From Pseudomonadota bacterium (lineage in GTDB: Bacteria; Desulfobacterota; QYQD01): a stretch of DNA of 45,916 nt. The stretch is taken from the NCBI GenBank assembly GCA_011046395.1, contig DSAQ01000053.1, forward strand, positions 1 to 45,916. Reading direction: 5' to 3'. Shown piece by piece: positions 33,503 through 42,741 of this stretch. How positions within the stretch are numbered: the stretch's first letter is position 1; each line of letters starts with the position of its first letter. The translations under genes and the position numbers were made by a program. A model generated the notes under the pieces. The model saw nothing but the letters and a program-made list of their open reading frames with translations, was not told the DNA's origin and did not search any database.

Positions 33503-36500
33503 TATATACCACTTTTTAAGATACACTGTACGCCCCTGACGGGAATAATAATCCAATCAGGACGATTATTCAGTTCATAACCAAGTTCATAAATCGCTTT
33601 GTCCAAAAGGAAGGCATGGAGGAGGGTTTCGAGCTCTCCTTTTTCATGCGGGATGAAAGGAGCTTCTCCACAGGTCTCCAGATAGGAATGGAGGAATATC
33701 CCGCTCACATAGTGATACCACAGGTCAGCCCATGGCTCCAGCAGAGGCTTATCTTTGGCTCGCAGCGATGCATCCAGAAAAAGGGCATTATAGGCCGCAT
33801 AATGAAAGGAGCGAATCATGCCCGCCACATCCCGAAGAGGCGAACGCTTCAATCTCCTTTCACTGAGTGTCCGTGCTGGTTCACCCTCGAAGTCTATAAT
33901 CACGAAATCCTTTCCGGTAAAAAGAACCTGGCCCAGGTGATAATCTCCGTGAATACGAATCTTCATCGCGGAGATCTTTTCCGGCAAAATTTTCTGGAAG
34001 CGGGCCAGAATCTCTTGCTCAGAAGCCAGAATTGCAGATGCGTCCTTTTGCACACCTTCGCGCAGTCTTTTGAGGTTTTTCCCCAGAGATTGTAGCACCC
34101 GCCGCGCTAAGCTCCGCATAGACTGATATACAGATCTTTGATAAAGCGTTGAGAAGGGTTCAGGGGCAAAATCTGCATCCCCGGATACGGATGATAAGGC
34201 GAGATGCAATTCTGCGGTTCGCTTTCCCAGGAGGCGAGCCGTTTCGAAATAAACGCCGCCTATTAATTCCTGCACCAGCGGTGGAATGGCGGAAAATTCG
34301 ATGCCCAGCAGGGAGGTAGGTATTTCCGGCACATGCCGAATCTCTCGTCTCCTGGACAGAATGCGCTCGAAATATTCGCGCACTGCGTCCAGTGTGTACG
34401 TCCAGGCATCGCCTTGATTGGGGACAAAACCCTGCAAGAGGCCGATTAATATCGGCTCCGAGCCCTGATGCCGGTACTCAATGGCACCGGCAAAAGGGGG
34501 AACCTGGGAAAAGTCCGTCTTTTCCGTGAGGAATCTCAAGATTTCAAGGTCAGGATTTACTCCTTCTTCGAGCCGCCGGCAGAGCTTTAAGAAAAACTTA
34601 TCCTCATAAAGGACGGAGGTATTGCTTTGTTCGGCCTTGAGTACTTGAGAGGTCAATAGCAGCGCCTTATCAGACAGCAGGCTGCGGAATTCCCTACCCG
34701 GGAAAGCGACAAGCTCTCCCCTCTTGCCCTTTATCCGTTTTCTTTGCGCAATCATGGCCAGAAGACTCTCACGGACCTTCTGGTCATAAATGCCGTCGCA
34801 GAGAATCCCCTCTTCATCCCCGATATGCAAGCATGCGATTACGGCCTGCGGAAATTCTTGTGTAATCTGCTTGGCCTTAGCCCCTTGGATGTATGAGACA
34901 GCAAGTGAATATATCTCCATCGTACCCTCTGTATAACCCACCTCCAACAAGACTAATTGAGTCACATCGGCATTTTTAGAAATCGGTATACTTTCCAGGA
35001 TCTTAACCTGCCGGATCGTCCGTGCCTTTCCGGCAAACCAACGACAACCTCTTAGGTAACCCGGAAGGATTTTTTTCTCCAGTATTTCCCGGGCATCATC
35101 CTCCAGAACCGTCTCCCAGTTCCCCTCTACGCGCAGCCCCGGAATGGCTATTTTTTCACAGACGCTGACAGGCTCTCGTCTCTCTTTTAGTAAAAGCCAA
35201 TAGTGATCGTAGGGCCCGAATGTGAGTACATAAGGTGACTTTTTTATGATCGGGAATTTATTTTGACTGAAGACCTCTTCCGGCACAAATCCGGCATATT
35301 GTGAAAGGTCGAGTCCGCCCACTTGAGAAAACCTGGACAGGTTTATAACCACGAGTATATTTTCATCCTCATACCGGCGGATAAATGCCAGTACCTTCGG
35401 GTTATTGGGCGAAAGGAATTCTATGGTTCCCCGACCAAAGGCCTTAAAGCGTTTCCGCATACCTATGACGCGTTTCATCCACCAGAGGAGTGAAGATAAG
35501 TTCCGTTCGTGGTTCTCCACGTTTACTGACTCGTAGTGATACTCAGGGTCGATAATCACCGGCAGATACAGCTTCTGGGGATTCACCTTAGAAAAGCCGG
35601 CATTCCTGTCCGGACTCCACTGCATTGGTGTTCTAACGCCATTCCGGTCACCGAGATAATAGTTGTCACCCATGCCAATCTCGTCGCCATAGTAAATAAT
35701 GGGTGTACCCGGAAGAGAAAAGAGGAGGATATTCATAAGTTCTATCTTCCTTCGATTATTACCGACCAGTGGCGCCAGACGCCGGCGAATACCCAGGTTG
35801 ATTCTGGCGCGCGGGTCTCTGGCATAGACCCGGTACATATAGTCACGCTCTTCATCTGTAACCATCTCCAGGGTTAATTCATCGTGATTACGAAGGAATA
35901 GCGCCCACTGAGCGGATTCAGGTACAGCGGGAGTTTGTTCGAGGATGTCTATAATCGGATAATGATCCTCCATCCAAAGCGACATAAACATCCTGGGCAT
36001 AAGGGGGAAATGAAAGGCCATGTGGCATTCATCACCGTCACCAAAATAGGCCGTGGCATCTTCCGGCCACTGGTTGGCCTCTGCCAGAAGCATTCGGTTT
36101 TTAAACTTACCATCTATATAAGCCCTTAATTTCTTTAGGAAGGCGTACGTCTCGGGCAGGTTTTCGCAGTTGGTTCCCTCCCGTTCATATAAATAGGGGA
36201 TAGCGTCCAATCGCAGACCGTCTACCCCCATGTCAAACCAGAAATCAATCACCCGGAACAGCGCCTTTTGTACCTGGGGATTGTCAAAATTCAGGTCCGG
36301 TTGATGGGAATAAAAACGGTGCCAGTAATACGCCTTGGTCATGGGATCCCAGGCCCAGTTTGAAGGTTCAAAGTCTTTAAAGATGATCCGGGCGTCCTTG
36401 TATTTTTCCGGGGTATCACTCCAGACGTAAAAGTTTCGCCATGTCGAACCCGGCTTCGCCTGTCTGGCTCGTTGAAACCACAAATGCTGATCAGAGGTGT

Positions 36501-36834
36501 GGTTTAAAACAAGCTCCGTAATAACCCGCATGCCGCGTCGATGGGCCTGCCTCAGAAGCTCCCGAAAATCTCGCAGACTGCCATAATCTTGATGAACATT
36601 GTAATAGTCCGCAATGTCATACCCATCATCCCTGAGGGGAGACGGATAAAAAGGCAAAAGCCATAGAGCTGTCACCCCCAGATGTTCGAGGTAATCGAGT
36701 TTCTCTATAAGCCCTCGAAAGTCACCTATGCCATCTCCGTTGCTGTCGTAAAACGTCTTTATGTGGAGTTCATAGATGATGGCATCCTTGTACCATAAAG
36801 GATCGTCATCGAGATATACCTCTTTCTTAGGCAT
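33502..36834 (-). CDS. treS: Trehalose synthase-maltokinase fusion (TreS-Pep2)
   Basis: 1110 residues. Residues 1-545 are TreS (GH13), interconverting trehalose and maltose, with nucleophile in GLRLDAIPYLYEREG, Glu in LLAEANQWPED and Asp in FLRNHDELTLEM. Residues about 560-1110 are maltokinase (Pep2/Mak), which makes maltose-1-phosphate with ATP; the phosphotransferase core is IHGDYHLGQVL followed by FVIIDFEGEP. This fused form is known from several bacterial groups. The product is the donor for GlgE, whose gene ends 12 bp upstream. GGAG precedes the ATG by 8-9 nt. Both catalytic halves look intact. Confidence 0.96.
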   Translation of the reverse strand: MPKKEVYLDDDPLWYKDAIIYELHIKTFYDSNGDGIGDFRGLIEKLDYLEHLGVTALWLLPFYPSPLRDDGYDIADYYNVHQDYGSLRDFRELLRQAHRRGMRVITELVLNHTSDQHLWFQRARQAKPGSTWRNFYVWSDTPEKYKDARIIFKDFEPSNWAWDPMTKAYYWHRFYSHQPDLNFDNPQVQKALFRVIDFWFDMGVDGLRLDAIPYLYEREGTNCENLPETYAFLKKLRAYIDGKFKNRMLLAEANQWPEDATAYFGDGDECHMAFHFPLMPRMFMSLWMEDHYPIIDILEQTPAVPESAQWALFLRNHDELTLEMVTDEERDYMYRVYARDPRARINLGIRRRLAPLVGNNRRKIELMNILLFSLPGTPIIYYGDEIGMGDNYYLGDRNGVRTPMQWSPDRNAGFSKVNPQKLYLPVIIDPEYHYESVNVENHERNLSSLLWWMKRVIGMRKRFKAFGRGTIEFLSPNNPKVLAFIRRYEDENILVVINLSRFSQVGGLDLSQYAGFVPEEVFSQNKFPIIKKSPYVLTFGPYDHYWLLLKERREPVSVCEKIAIPGLRVEGNWETVLEDDAREILEKKILPGYLRGCRWFAGKARTIRQVKILESIPISKNADVTQLVLLEVGYTEGTMEIYSLAVSYIQGAKAKQITQEFPQAVIACLHIGDEEGILCDGIYDQKVRESLLAMIAQRKRIKGKRGELVAFPGREFRSLLSDKALLLTSQVLKAEQSNTSVLYEDKFFLKLCRRLEEGVNPDLEILRFLTEKTDFSQVPPFAGAIEYRHQGSEPILIGLLQGFVPNQGDAWTYTLDAVREYFERILSRRREIRHVPEIPTSLLGIEFSAIPPLVQELIGGVYFETARLLGKRTAELHLALSSVSGDADFAPEPFSTLYQRSVYQSMRSLARRVLQSLGKNLKRLREGVQKDASAILASEQEILARFQKILPEKISAMKIRIHGDYHLGQVLFTGKDFVIIDFEGEPARTLSERRLKRSPLRDVAGMIRSFHYAAYNALFLDASLRAKDKPLLEPWADLWYHYVSGIFLHSYLETCGEAPFIPHEKGELETLLHAFLLDKAIYELGYELNNRPDWIIIPVRGVQCILKSGI

Positions 36835-36846
36835 TAACCTATCTCC

Positions 36847-38850
36847 TCACATAAAATAGTCGAAGTCCGTCTCTCTTTTCAGCCTTTTCCTGACTCTCAA
36901 AATATTCGCCGGAAGCACGTGAGGATTAAGCTCTACATAATTCCGTTCGCCCTGCCAGATATACTTATCATCGCTCAAAAGGTCGTGCACCAGATATGGT
37001 TGGTCAGGATCTATGCCTAACTCATGAATAGGAACTTTCAGCCACCCGGACTGGGTATGATACGGATCAAGATTTACCACCACAAGTATAATGTTGGAGA
37101 AGTCCTCGGTCGCCTTGGCGTAAAAGAGGAGATAATCATTATCCACTTCGTAAAACTTCAGGATCCACGGAATCTGAAGGGCAGGATTTTCCCTCCTTAT
37201 CCTGTTCACTCTCGCGATGAAGTCTCTGAGGTTCCCAGGCGCATCCCAATCCCAGTGTTTCAGTTCATATTTTTCTGAATGGAGATATTCCTCCTTTCCA
37301 GGTACCGCGTCGTTAACGCACAGTTCAAAAGCCGGCCCATAGATGCCGTAACTGGATGAAAGGGTTGCCGCCAGGGCCAGCCTTATGGTAAAGGCTGAGC
37401 GCCCTCCATATTGCAGTTGCTCCGGGAGGATATCCGGCGTATTAGGCCAGAAGTTGGGCCGGAAGTATTCTCTCACCTCGGTTTTCATAAGCTCCGTAAG
37501 GTATTCCATGAATTCTCTTTTTGTATTCCGCCAGGTAAAGTAGGTATATGACTGGGTAAATCCCAGTTTGGCCAGGTAGTACATGACCTTCGGCCTGGTA
37601 AACGCCTCGGCGAGGAAAATCACCTCCGGATAATCCCTTTTGATCTCCTTTATCAGCCATTCCCAGAACGGAAACGCCTTGGTATGCGGGTTATCGACCC
37701 GGAATATCCGTACCCCTTTACCAATCCAGCAAAGAACCACACTCTTCAGTTCCTCCCACAGTTCCGGCCAGTGTTCGGTTTCAAAGTTAAGCGGAAAAAT
37801 GTCTTCATACTTTTTGGGAGGGTTTTCCGCATACTGGACTGTCCCATCCGGACGCCACCGAAACCATTCCGGGTGTTTTTTGACATAGGGATGATCCGGA
37901 GAGCACTGAAAGGCCAGGTCGACGGCAACTTCTATCCCATGCTCGCCAGCTTTGGCTACCAGCCTCTCAAAATCCTCGATGGTTCCAAGTTCGGGATGAA
38001 CAGCCTTGTGCCCGCCTTCATCCGAGCCAATGGCCCAGGGACTCCCCACATCGGCCGGGTCAGCCTGGGGAAGGTTATTCTTCCCTTTACGCTTGGTCTT
38101 CCCTATAGGATGAATGGGCGGGAGATAGAGCACATCAAAGCCCATTCTCGCTATCTCAGGGATGATCGTCTCACAATCCCTGAATGTTCCATGTTCACCA
38201 GACCTTGAAGGACATGACCTCGGAAACAATTCATACCACGTGCTGAAAACTGCCTTATCCCGGTCCACGACCACAACCAGTTCCTTTTCATAACGTGTAG
38301 CCATCCCCTTATCCGGATATCTATCCATGAGTTTACCAATTTCTTTACCCAGGATAAATGTCACGGTCTTTTCTATGTCCGTTTCTTTTCTTAAGATGTT
38401 AATATATTCCAATAGCTTCTTTCGGTCGTTTTTCGAAGTCTTCTTCACGGACTTTTCAAGGTGTTCAATCCCTACAAGTACATCCACCCGTATATCCTGA
38501 CCGGCCTCAAATTTCTTCTTGAGATCCTTCTGCCAGGTCCTGAACTGATCAACCCAGCCCTCGATAGCGTAAAGGTAAGGTCCCAGTTCCTCAACGATGA
38601 ACTGTCCCATCCAACGGTCGTTCTCAATAAACTTCATGGGAACGTCCTGCCATCCTTTATCGCCTTGCCGTTTATAGAGAAGTCTGGCTGAAATAGAATC
38701 ATGCCCATCACCAAAGATATCGGCCGTCACTATAACCTTTTCTCCGACAACCCTCTTAATAGGGAAAAAACCACCGTTTATCTCAGGCCTCACATTCTCT
38801 ATCACTACTCTCTTTCTTCCCCTATCCGCCATCATAGATGACCCATCCAT
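36847..38850 (-). CDS. glgE: Alpha-1,4-glucan:maltose-1-phosphate maltosyltransferase
   Basis: 667 residues, GH13_3, the usual length. The N-terminal domain contains a helical insert (about 100-190). The barrel has the GlgE-specific segment AFQCSPDHPYVKKHPEWF, then GTVQYAENPPKKYEDI, nucleophile Asp in FRVDNPHTKAFPFWEW and acid/base Glu in IFLAEAFTRP. It extends alpha-1,4-glucan from maltose-1-phosphate. As the first gene of the minus-strand block it probably sets the promoter for treS-pep2 and the genes beyond. AAGGGGAT lies about 6 nt before the ATG. The divergent GlgM-type gene shares the upstream region. Confidence 0.97.
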   Translation of the reverse strand: MDGSSMMADRGRKRVVIENVRPEINGGFFPIKRVVGEKVIVTADIFGDGHDSISARLLYKRQGDKGWQDVPMKFIENDRWMGQFIVEELGPYLYAIEGWVDQFRTWQKDLKKKFEAGQDIRVDVLVGIEHLEKSVKKTSKNDRKKLLEYINILRKETDIEKTVTFILGKEIGKLMDRYPDKGMATRYEKELVVVVDRDKAVFSTWYELFPRSCPSRSGEHGTFRDCETIIPEIARMGFDVLYLPPIHPIGKTKRKGKNNLPQADPADVGSPWAIGSDEGGHKAVHPELGTIEDFERLVAKAGEHGIEVAVDLAFQCSPDHPYVKKHPEWFRWRPDGTVQYAENPPKKYEDIFPLNFETEHWPELWEELKSVVLCWIGKGVRIFRVDNPHTKAFPFWEWLIKEIKRDYPEVIFLAEAFTRPKVMYYLAKLGFTQSYTYFTWRNTKREFMEYLTELMKTEVREYFRPNFWPNTPDILPEQLQYGGRSAFTIRLALAATLSSSYGIYGPAFELCVNDAVPGKEEYLHSEKYELKHWDWDAPGNLRDFIARVNRIRRENPALQIPWILKFYEVDNDYLLFYAKATEDFSNIILVVVNLDPYHTQSGWLKVPIHELGIDPDQPYLVHDLLSDDKYIWQGERNYVELNPHVLPANILRVRKRLKRETDFDYFM

Positions 38851-38907
38851 TTTGATCCCCTTTAAGTGGTAATTATCATAAGAAAAGAACCTTTACCTAA
38901 GGCATTT

Positions 38908-39022
38908 GAACATGCATAGCGAGCGCATTCCCCGCTGCTTGCAGCGGGGTTAGCGAGCGAATACGATGCATTTTACCTTGCATACGGAGATTCCCCCACA
39001 GCTTGCTGCGGGGAGCTTCAAT
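38908..39022. repeat. Interspersed palindromic repeat, copy C (long form)
   Basis: 115 bp, closely matching copy B at 7215-7327, with both hairpins; one arm is mutated (CCCCCACAGC). It occupies the middle of the 347-bp divergent gap between glgE and the GlgM-type gene, so the two promoters must lie on either side of it or inside it. I see no other gene in 38851-39197. Confidence 0.9.
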
Positions 39023-39197
39023 TTGTGGCAGAGTAAAGCCCGAAAAGATCAAAAAACGGGTTCTTAAAAACCTGTAACCTGTATGGTTTAAAATAGCGTA
39101 AAATAGGCACAAAAGTCAAGTTAGGGCAGGATGCGATAAAGCAACCAACGATAAAAAGTACTTGAACTTCTCTCTTGAACGTGCCAAATACTCACCC

Positions 39198-40439
39198 ATG
39201 AAAATTGCCTTCTTAACCAATGAATATCCTCCTCATATATACGGAGGAGCAGGAGTTCATGTTGAGTATCTGTCCCGCGAACTGGCAGATATTGAAAACA
39301 AAAGACATGCCATAAAGATTCTCTGTTTCGGCGAACAAGAGGAATATTCGGAAAATAAGACCGTGAAAGGGATTAACCCGGATTTTACTTTCCCTTCCCA
39401 TGATCCCCGACATCAAAAGTTTTTGCATACCCTCCTGAGAAACCTGGTCATGGTCGGTTCTATGAGAGATGTGGACATCGTTCATTGCCACACCTGGTAC
39501 ACCCACCTTGCCGGTTGTCTGCTTAAGCATCTCTTAGGCGTACCCCTCGTCCTCACCACCCATTCCCTGGAGCCTCAACGCCCCTGGAAAGAGGAACAAC
39601 TCGGCTCTGCCTATCAGGGTAGCACATGGGTAGAGAAAACGGCCTATGAAAATGCTGATGGAGTCATCGCCGTATCTCAATCCATGAAAAAGGCTGTCCA
39701 CGATCTTTATGGTATTCCGTTAGAAAAGGTTCGCGTTATCTATAACGGCATTGATACCAACCAGTATAAGCCCACGCCCAATCCCGCAATTCTTGCCTCT
39801 TACCAGATCAGGCCTGATCAGCCCTTCATTCTCTTTGTAGGCCGGATCACCCGGCAGAAGGGTGTCTTCCATCTCCTCGAAGCAGTAAAATATCTGCGGC
39901 CGGGCGTGCAGATTGTGGTCTGTGCTGCATCCCCGGATACGGAAGAGATCGCCAAAGAGATGGTGGAAAAGACGGAAGCAGCACAAACCAAGACACAAAA
40001 TGAGGTCATCTGGATATCACAGATGGTTCCCAGAGAAGACCTTATCAGTCTGTATACCCACGCCTCCATCTTTGTCTGCCCTTCTATCTATGAACCTTTC
40101 GGGATTATCAATGTAGAAGCCATGGCCTGCCAGACGCCCGTGGTCGCCTCATCTGTAGGTGGTATCAAGGAAGCGGTGGTGCATGGAGAAACCGGTCTTC
40201 TCGTCTCCTTTGAACCCTTAAGCGCCCGTGACCCTGCGCCCAAACATCCGGAGCAGTTCGCACAGGGTCTGGCTTCGGCTATAAACAGTCTTCTTTCTGC
40301 ACCAGAAAAGATTCAGGAGATGGGTCTCAAAGCCAGGCAGCGGGTCGAAAAGTACTTCAGTTGGACCAGTATAGCCCAGCAGACCCTGGAATTTTATCGG
40401 GAGATGATAAGGGCCGAGCATTACAAACGGCTAGACTGA
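39198..40439 (+). CDS. glgM: GT4/GT5-type glycogen synthase of the actinobacterial GlgA/GlgM kind
   Basis: 413 residues from the ATG at 39198, chosen because the family starts MKIAFLTNEYPPHIYGGAGV; a TTG at 39162 would add 12 residues. It has a GT-B fold with VDIVHCHTWYTHLAG in the N-domain and the donor-binding part FVGRITRQKGVFHLLEA ... SIYEPFGIINVEAMA (E-x7-E) in the C-domain. It matches the family annotated glycogen synthase, Corynebacterium type, whose mycobacterial member GlgM makes maltose-1-phosphate from ADP-glucose and glucose-1-phosphate. The presence of glgE beside it supports that role. No GlgC gene is nearby. No clear RBS is seen. Confidence 0.88.
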   Translation: MKIAFLTNEYPPHIYGGAGVHVEYLSRELADIENKRHAIKILCFGEQEEYSENKTVKGINPDFTFPSHDPRHQKFLHTLLRNLVMVGSMRDVDIVHCHTWYTHLAGCLLKHLLGVPLVLTTHSLEPQRPWKEEQLGSAYQGSTWVEKTAYENADGVIAVSQSMKKAVHDLYGIPLEKVRVIYNGIDTNQYKPTPNPAILASYQIRPDQPFILFVGRITRQKGVFHLLEAVKYLRPGVQIVVCAASPDTEEIAKEMVEKTEAAQTKTQNEVIWISQMVPREDLISLYTHASIFVCPSIYEPFGIINVEAMACQTPVVASSVGGIKEAVVHGETGLLVSFEPLSARDPAPKHPEQFAQGLASAINSLLSAPEKIQEMGLKARQRVEKYFSWTSIAQQTLEFYREMIRAEHYKRLD

Positions 40440-40465
40440 TGACCTTCCAACCTATAATATTGTTG

Positions 40466-40493
40466 GCAAAACTGATCATAAACATCAGTTTGC
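40466..40493. promoter_or_regulatory. Imperfect inverted repeat upstream of zur
   Basis: GCAAAACTGAT, 7-nt loop, ATCAGTTTGC. The right arm with the next A contains GTTTGCA, the same half-site as in the candidate Zur box 40 bp downstream. It could be a second operator or a weak hairpin ending the GlgM transcript; no T-run follows. Confidence 0.35.
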
Positions 40494-40533
40494 ACGGGCT
40501 TGTCAAGAAACATTTAATCCCCATAGCTTAACT

Positions 40534-40548
40534 TGCAAACGATTTGCA
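40534..40548. promoter_or_regulatory. Candidate Zur operator
   Basis: TGCAAACGATTTGCA is a 15-bp near-perfect palindrome with 7-1-7 geometry, as in known Fur/Zur-family boxes. It lies 11 bp before the zur start codon at 40560, at the head of a zur-znuACB operon, so autoregulation by zinc-loaded Zur is likely. Confidence 0.6.
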
Positions 40549-40559
40549 TTTTTGTTATT

Positions 40560-41000
40560 ATGGCGGCTATGGATATAGCGAACCATTTGCGCAGGCACAA
40601 AAAGTCTCTCACCCGGGCACGGGCGGAAATATGGCACATATTGACCCAAAGCGAAAAACCCTTAAGTCCGGATGAGATCCACAGGCGACTTACAGGCCAT
40701 AAGGTCGATCTGGCCACTGTCTATCGCAACCTGCGCGCCTTGAAGGACATTGGCCTGGTGAGGGAAATCGATTTAAGAGAGGCTTTCAAACGCTACGAAG
40801 CTATATTACCCGGCCAGCATGTGCACCATATCATGTGCCAGGTCTGCGGCCGGATAGAAAAAGTGCGCCATTGTGTGGTGCAGAATATGGCTAATGCTAT
40901 TCAAAAAGAATCAGGTTTCACCTTAAAAGACCACTCCCTGGAATGTTTTGGTATTTGTCCAAGCTGTCAACCTCACAAAACTAAAGCACAGGGGACTTAG
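40560..41000 (+). CDS. zur: Fur-family zinc uptake regulator (Zur)
   Basis: 146 residues from ATG 40560; an in-frame ATG at 40569 is equally possible, and the longer TTG start at 40533 overlaps the operator and is unlikely. The winged helix (about 15-75) has DLATVYRNLRALKDIGLV, the family recognition helix. The dimer domain has the regulatory HHIMCQVCGR and a second pair CPSC, giving the structural C-x2-C/C-x2-C zinc site. Fur and PerR have the same fold; the assignment to Zur rests on the znuACB genes that follow directly (3-bp gap). It should repress uptake when zinc is sufficient. Confidence 0.87.
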   Translation: MAAMDIANHLRRHKKSLTRARAEIWHILTQSEKPLSPDEIHRRLTGHKVDLATVYRNLRALKDIGLVREIDLREAFKRYEAILPGQHVHHIMCQVCGRIEKVRHCVVQNMANAIQKESGFTLKDHSLECFGICPSCQPHKTKAQGT

Positions 41001-41003
41001 TTT

Positions 41004-41969
41004 ATGCGTAAACTAATTTCGCTCGCTGTTTGCTTCATTATCTCGTTAGTCCTGTTTATATGTCCGATGCCTGCCCATGCCAGCTCATCGCAAGCGAAAA
41101 ATGACCTCCACATCCTCGCATCTTTCCTGCCCATCTATGTCTTTACAAGTAATGTAATCCAAGGAGTTCCGGGAGTATCTGTCGAACTCATGCTCCCTCC
41201 GGGTACGGGTTGTCCGCATGACTATACCTTGACACCAGGCGACTTGAAAAAGATCGCTGCCTCCTCCGTTCTGGTCATCAACGGTCTCGGTATAGAAGAA
41301 TTTGCCGGCCGCCCTGTTCAGGCAGCAAACCCTGATATTAAAATCATAGATGCTTCAAGAGGGATTACACCTCTGGAAGCGAAAGAAGGCCACAGTCACC
41401 ATGGCCATGAACATCATCCCGGCCGGATCAATGCCCACGTATGGACCAGCCCGGCCCTGGCCGCGGTTCAGGTTAGAAATATTGCCGCGTCTCTTTCCGC
41501 CATAGACCCGAAACATTCTGTACTCTACCGCAAAAACGCCGCAAAATTTACGGCGCGCCTGGAAAAACTCATCTCCGGGGTCAAAGACACCGCCGGCAAA
41601 CTTAAAAAACGAAAGGTCGTTGCCTTCCATAACATTTTTGATTACCTGGCCCGCGACCTTGGCCTTACGGTAGTCGCTTATATCGAAGAAGATCCCGGCC
41701 AGCCGCCATCCGCCGGGAAATTGAACAAATTGGTCCAGACCATACAAAAAGAGAAGGTCGCCGCTATTTTTGCCGAACCGCAGTATCCGCCCCGCCTGGC
41801 CCAGGTCTTGAGCCGTGAAACCGGGGTCCCATTTTATGTCTTAGACCCGGTAAACGCTGCCCGGGGGAGCGTCGGGCTTGACTACTATGAAAAGGTCATG
41901 CATGCAAACCTTGCTATCATACAAAAGGCCCTGGCAGGAGAATTAACTGATGGCCGAAACAGCTATTGA
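41004..41969 (+). CDS. znuA: Zinc ABC transporter substrate-binding protein
   Basis: 321 residues. A Sec signal peptide ends near AHAS (residue 26). The cluster A-I binding fold has the expected metal ligands: His72 in CPHDYTLTP, His145 in HVWTSP, His209 in AFHNIFDY and Asp281 in LDPVNAARG. A His-rich loop HSHHGHEHH (130-138) is typical of zinc rather than manganese binders. It captures Zn2+ in the periplasm for ZnuB. It overlaps the start of znuC by 20 bp. GGGGA lies about 9 nt before the ATG. Confidence 0.93.
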   Translation: MRKLISLAVCFIISLVLFICPMPAHASSSQAKNDLHILASFLPIYVFTSNVIQGVPGVSVELMLPPGTGCPHDYTLTPGDLKKIAASSVLVINGLGIEEFAGRPVQAANPDIKIIDASRGITPLEAKEGHSHHGHEHHPGRINAHVWTSPALAAVQVRNIAASLSAIDPKHSVLYRKNAAKFTARLEKLISGVKDTAGKLKKRKVVAFHNIFDYLARDLGLTVVAYIEEDPGQPPSAGKLNKLVQTIQKEKVAAIFAEPQYPPRLAQVLSRETGVPFYVLDPVNAARGSVGLDYYEKVMHANLAIIQKALAGELTDGRNSY

Positions 41970-42738
41970 ACTTGCAAATGTAAGCGTAACTGTAAATCGT
42001 GTATCTCTTCTGAAGAATGTCAGCGCCGGCATCCCTAAGGGCAAAATTACGGCCCTGATCGGCCCCAATGGTGCGGGAAAAACAACTTTGGTTTTGGCCA
42101 TCCTTGGTGTCATCCCATATGAAGGTGAAATATTTTTTATACGCAAAGGGCGACGGGAAACAACCAGGCCCCGCATCGGGTACGTCCCGCAGCGCCTGGA
42201 TTTTGATCGTGGGCTGCCGCTCACCGTCCTAGATTTTCTCACCCTTTCTTCCCAGCGCCGCCCCCTCTGGCTGGGCTACCAGCAGGCCAAAAGAGACAAG
42301 GCCCTGGAAGCCCTCCGGGAGATCGGTGTGGAACACTTGCGCGAGCGTCAGATCGGACGGCTATCCGGCGGAGAACTGCAGCGGGTTATGCTGGCCATGG
42401 CTATCTCGCGGGATCCGGAAATCCTGCTTCTGGACGAACCGGCCGCGGGGGTCGATGTATCCGGAGAAGTCCTGTTCTGTGAATTTATGACCCGGGTGCA
42501 GAGAGAAGGCCACTTAACCATGATGATTGTCTCTCATGATCTCTCCATAGTGACCGGCCATGCCGAACACGTCATCTGTCTTAACCGAACCGTCCAGTGC
42601 CAGGGTGGAGCGCCGGAAGTTTTGACACCGGAAAATATCATGGCCGTCTATGGCCCCCACGCCGGCCTGTACCGGCACGGCAAAGATACACGCCCCGGCG
42701 CATCTGCGACCTGTATCCATCCCTTGCACCATAAATAA
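41950..42738 (+). CDS. znuC: Zinc ABC transporter ATP-binding protein
   Basis: 262 residues. Walker A is GPNGAGKTT (about 37-45), the signature is LSGGELQRVMLAMA (about 140), and Walker B is ILLLDEPAAGVD, with the switch His in VSHDLS. It drives import through ZnuB. AGGAG inside the end of znuA serves as its ribosome-binding site. The C-terminal tail ends in CIHPLHHK, a small His/Cys group as seen in other metal-transport ATPases. Only 3 bp separate it from znuB. Confidence 0.95.
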   Translation: MAETAIELANVSVTVNRVSLLKNVSAGIPKGKITALIGPNGAGKTTLVLAILGVIPYEGEIFFIRKGRRETTRPRIGYVPQRLDFDRGLPLTVLDFLTLSSQRRPLWLGYQQAKRDKALEALREIGVEHLRERQIGRLSGGELQRVMLAMAISRDPEILLLDEPAAGVDVSGEVLFCEFMTRVQREGHLTMMIVSHDLSIVTGHAEHVICLNRTVQCQGGAPEVLTPENIMAVYGPHAGLYRHGKDTRPGASATCIHPLHHK

Positions 42739-42741
42739 CCT

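Noticed and set aside
15269-40468. Shared ATAATATTGTTAGCA-like 15-mer at 15270 and 40454
   Set aside because: It has one mismatch and only two copies with no flanking structure; it may be chance or an edge of a repeat.
40533-40559. Longer zur start at a TTG
   Set aside because: It would place the operator palindrome inside the coding region and adds residues absent from the Fur family.
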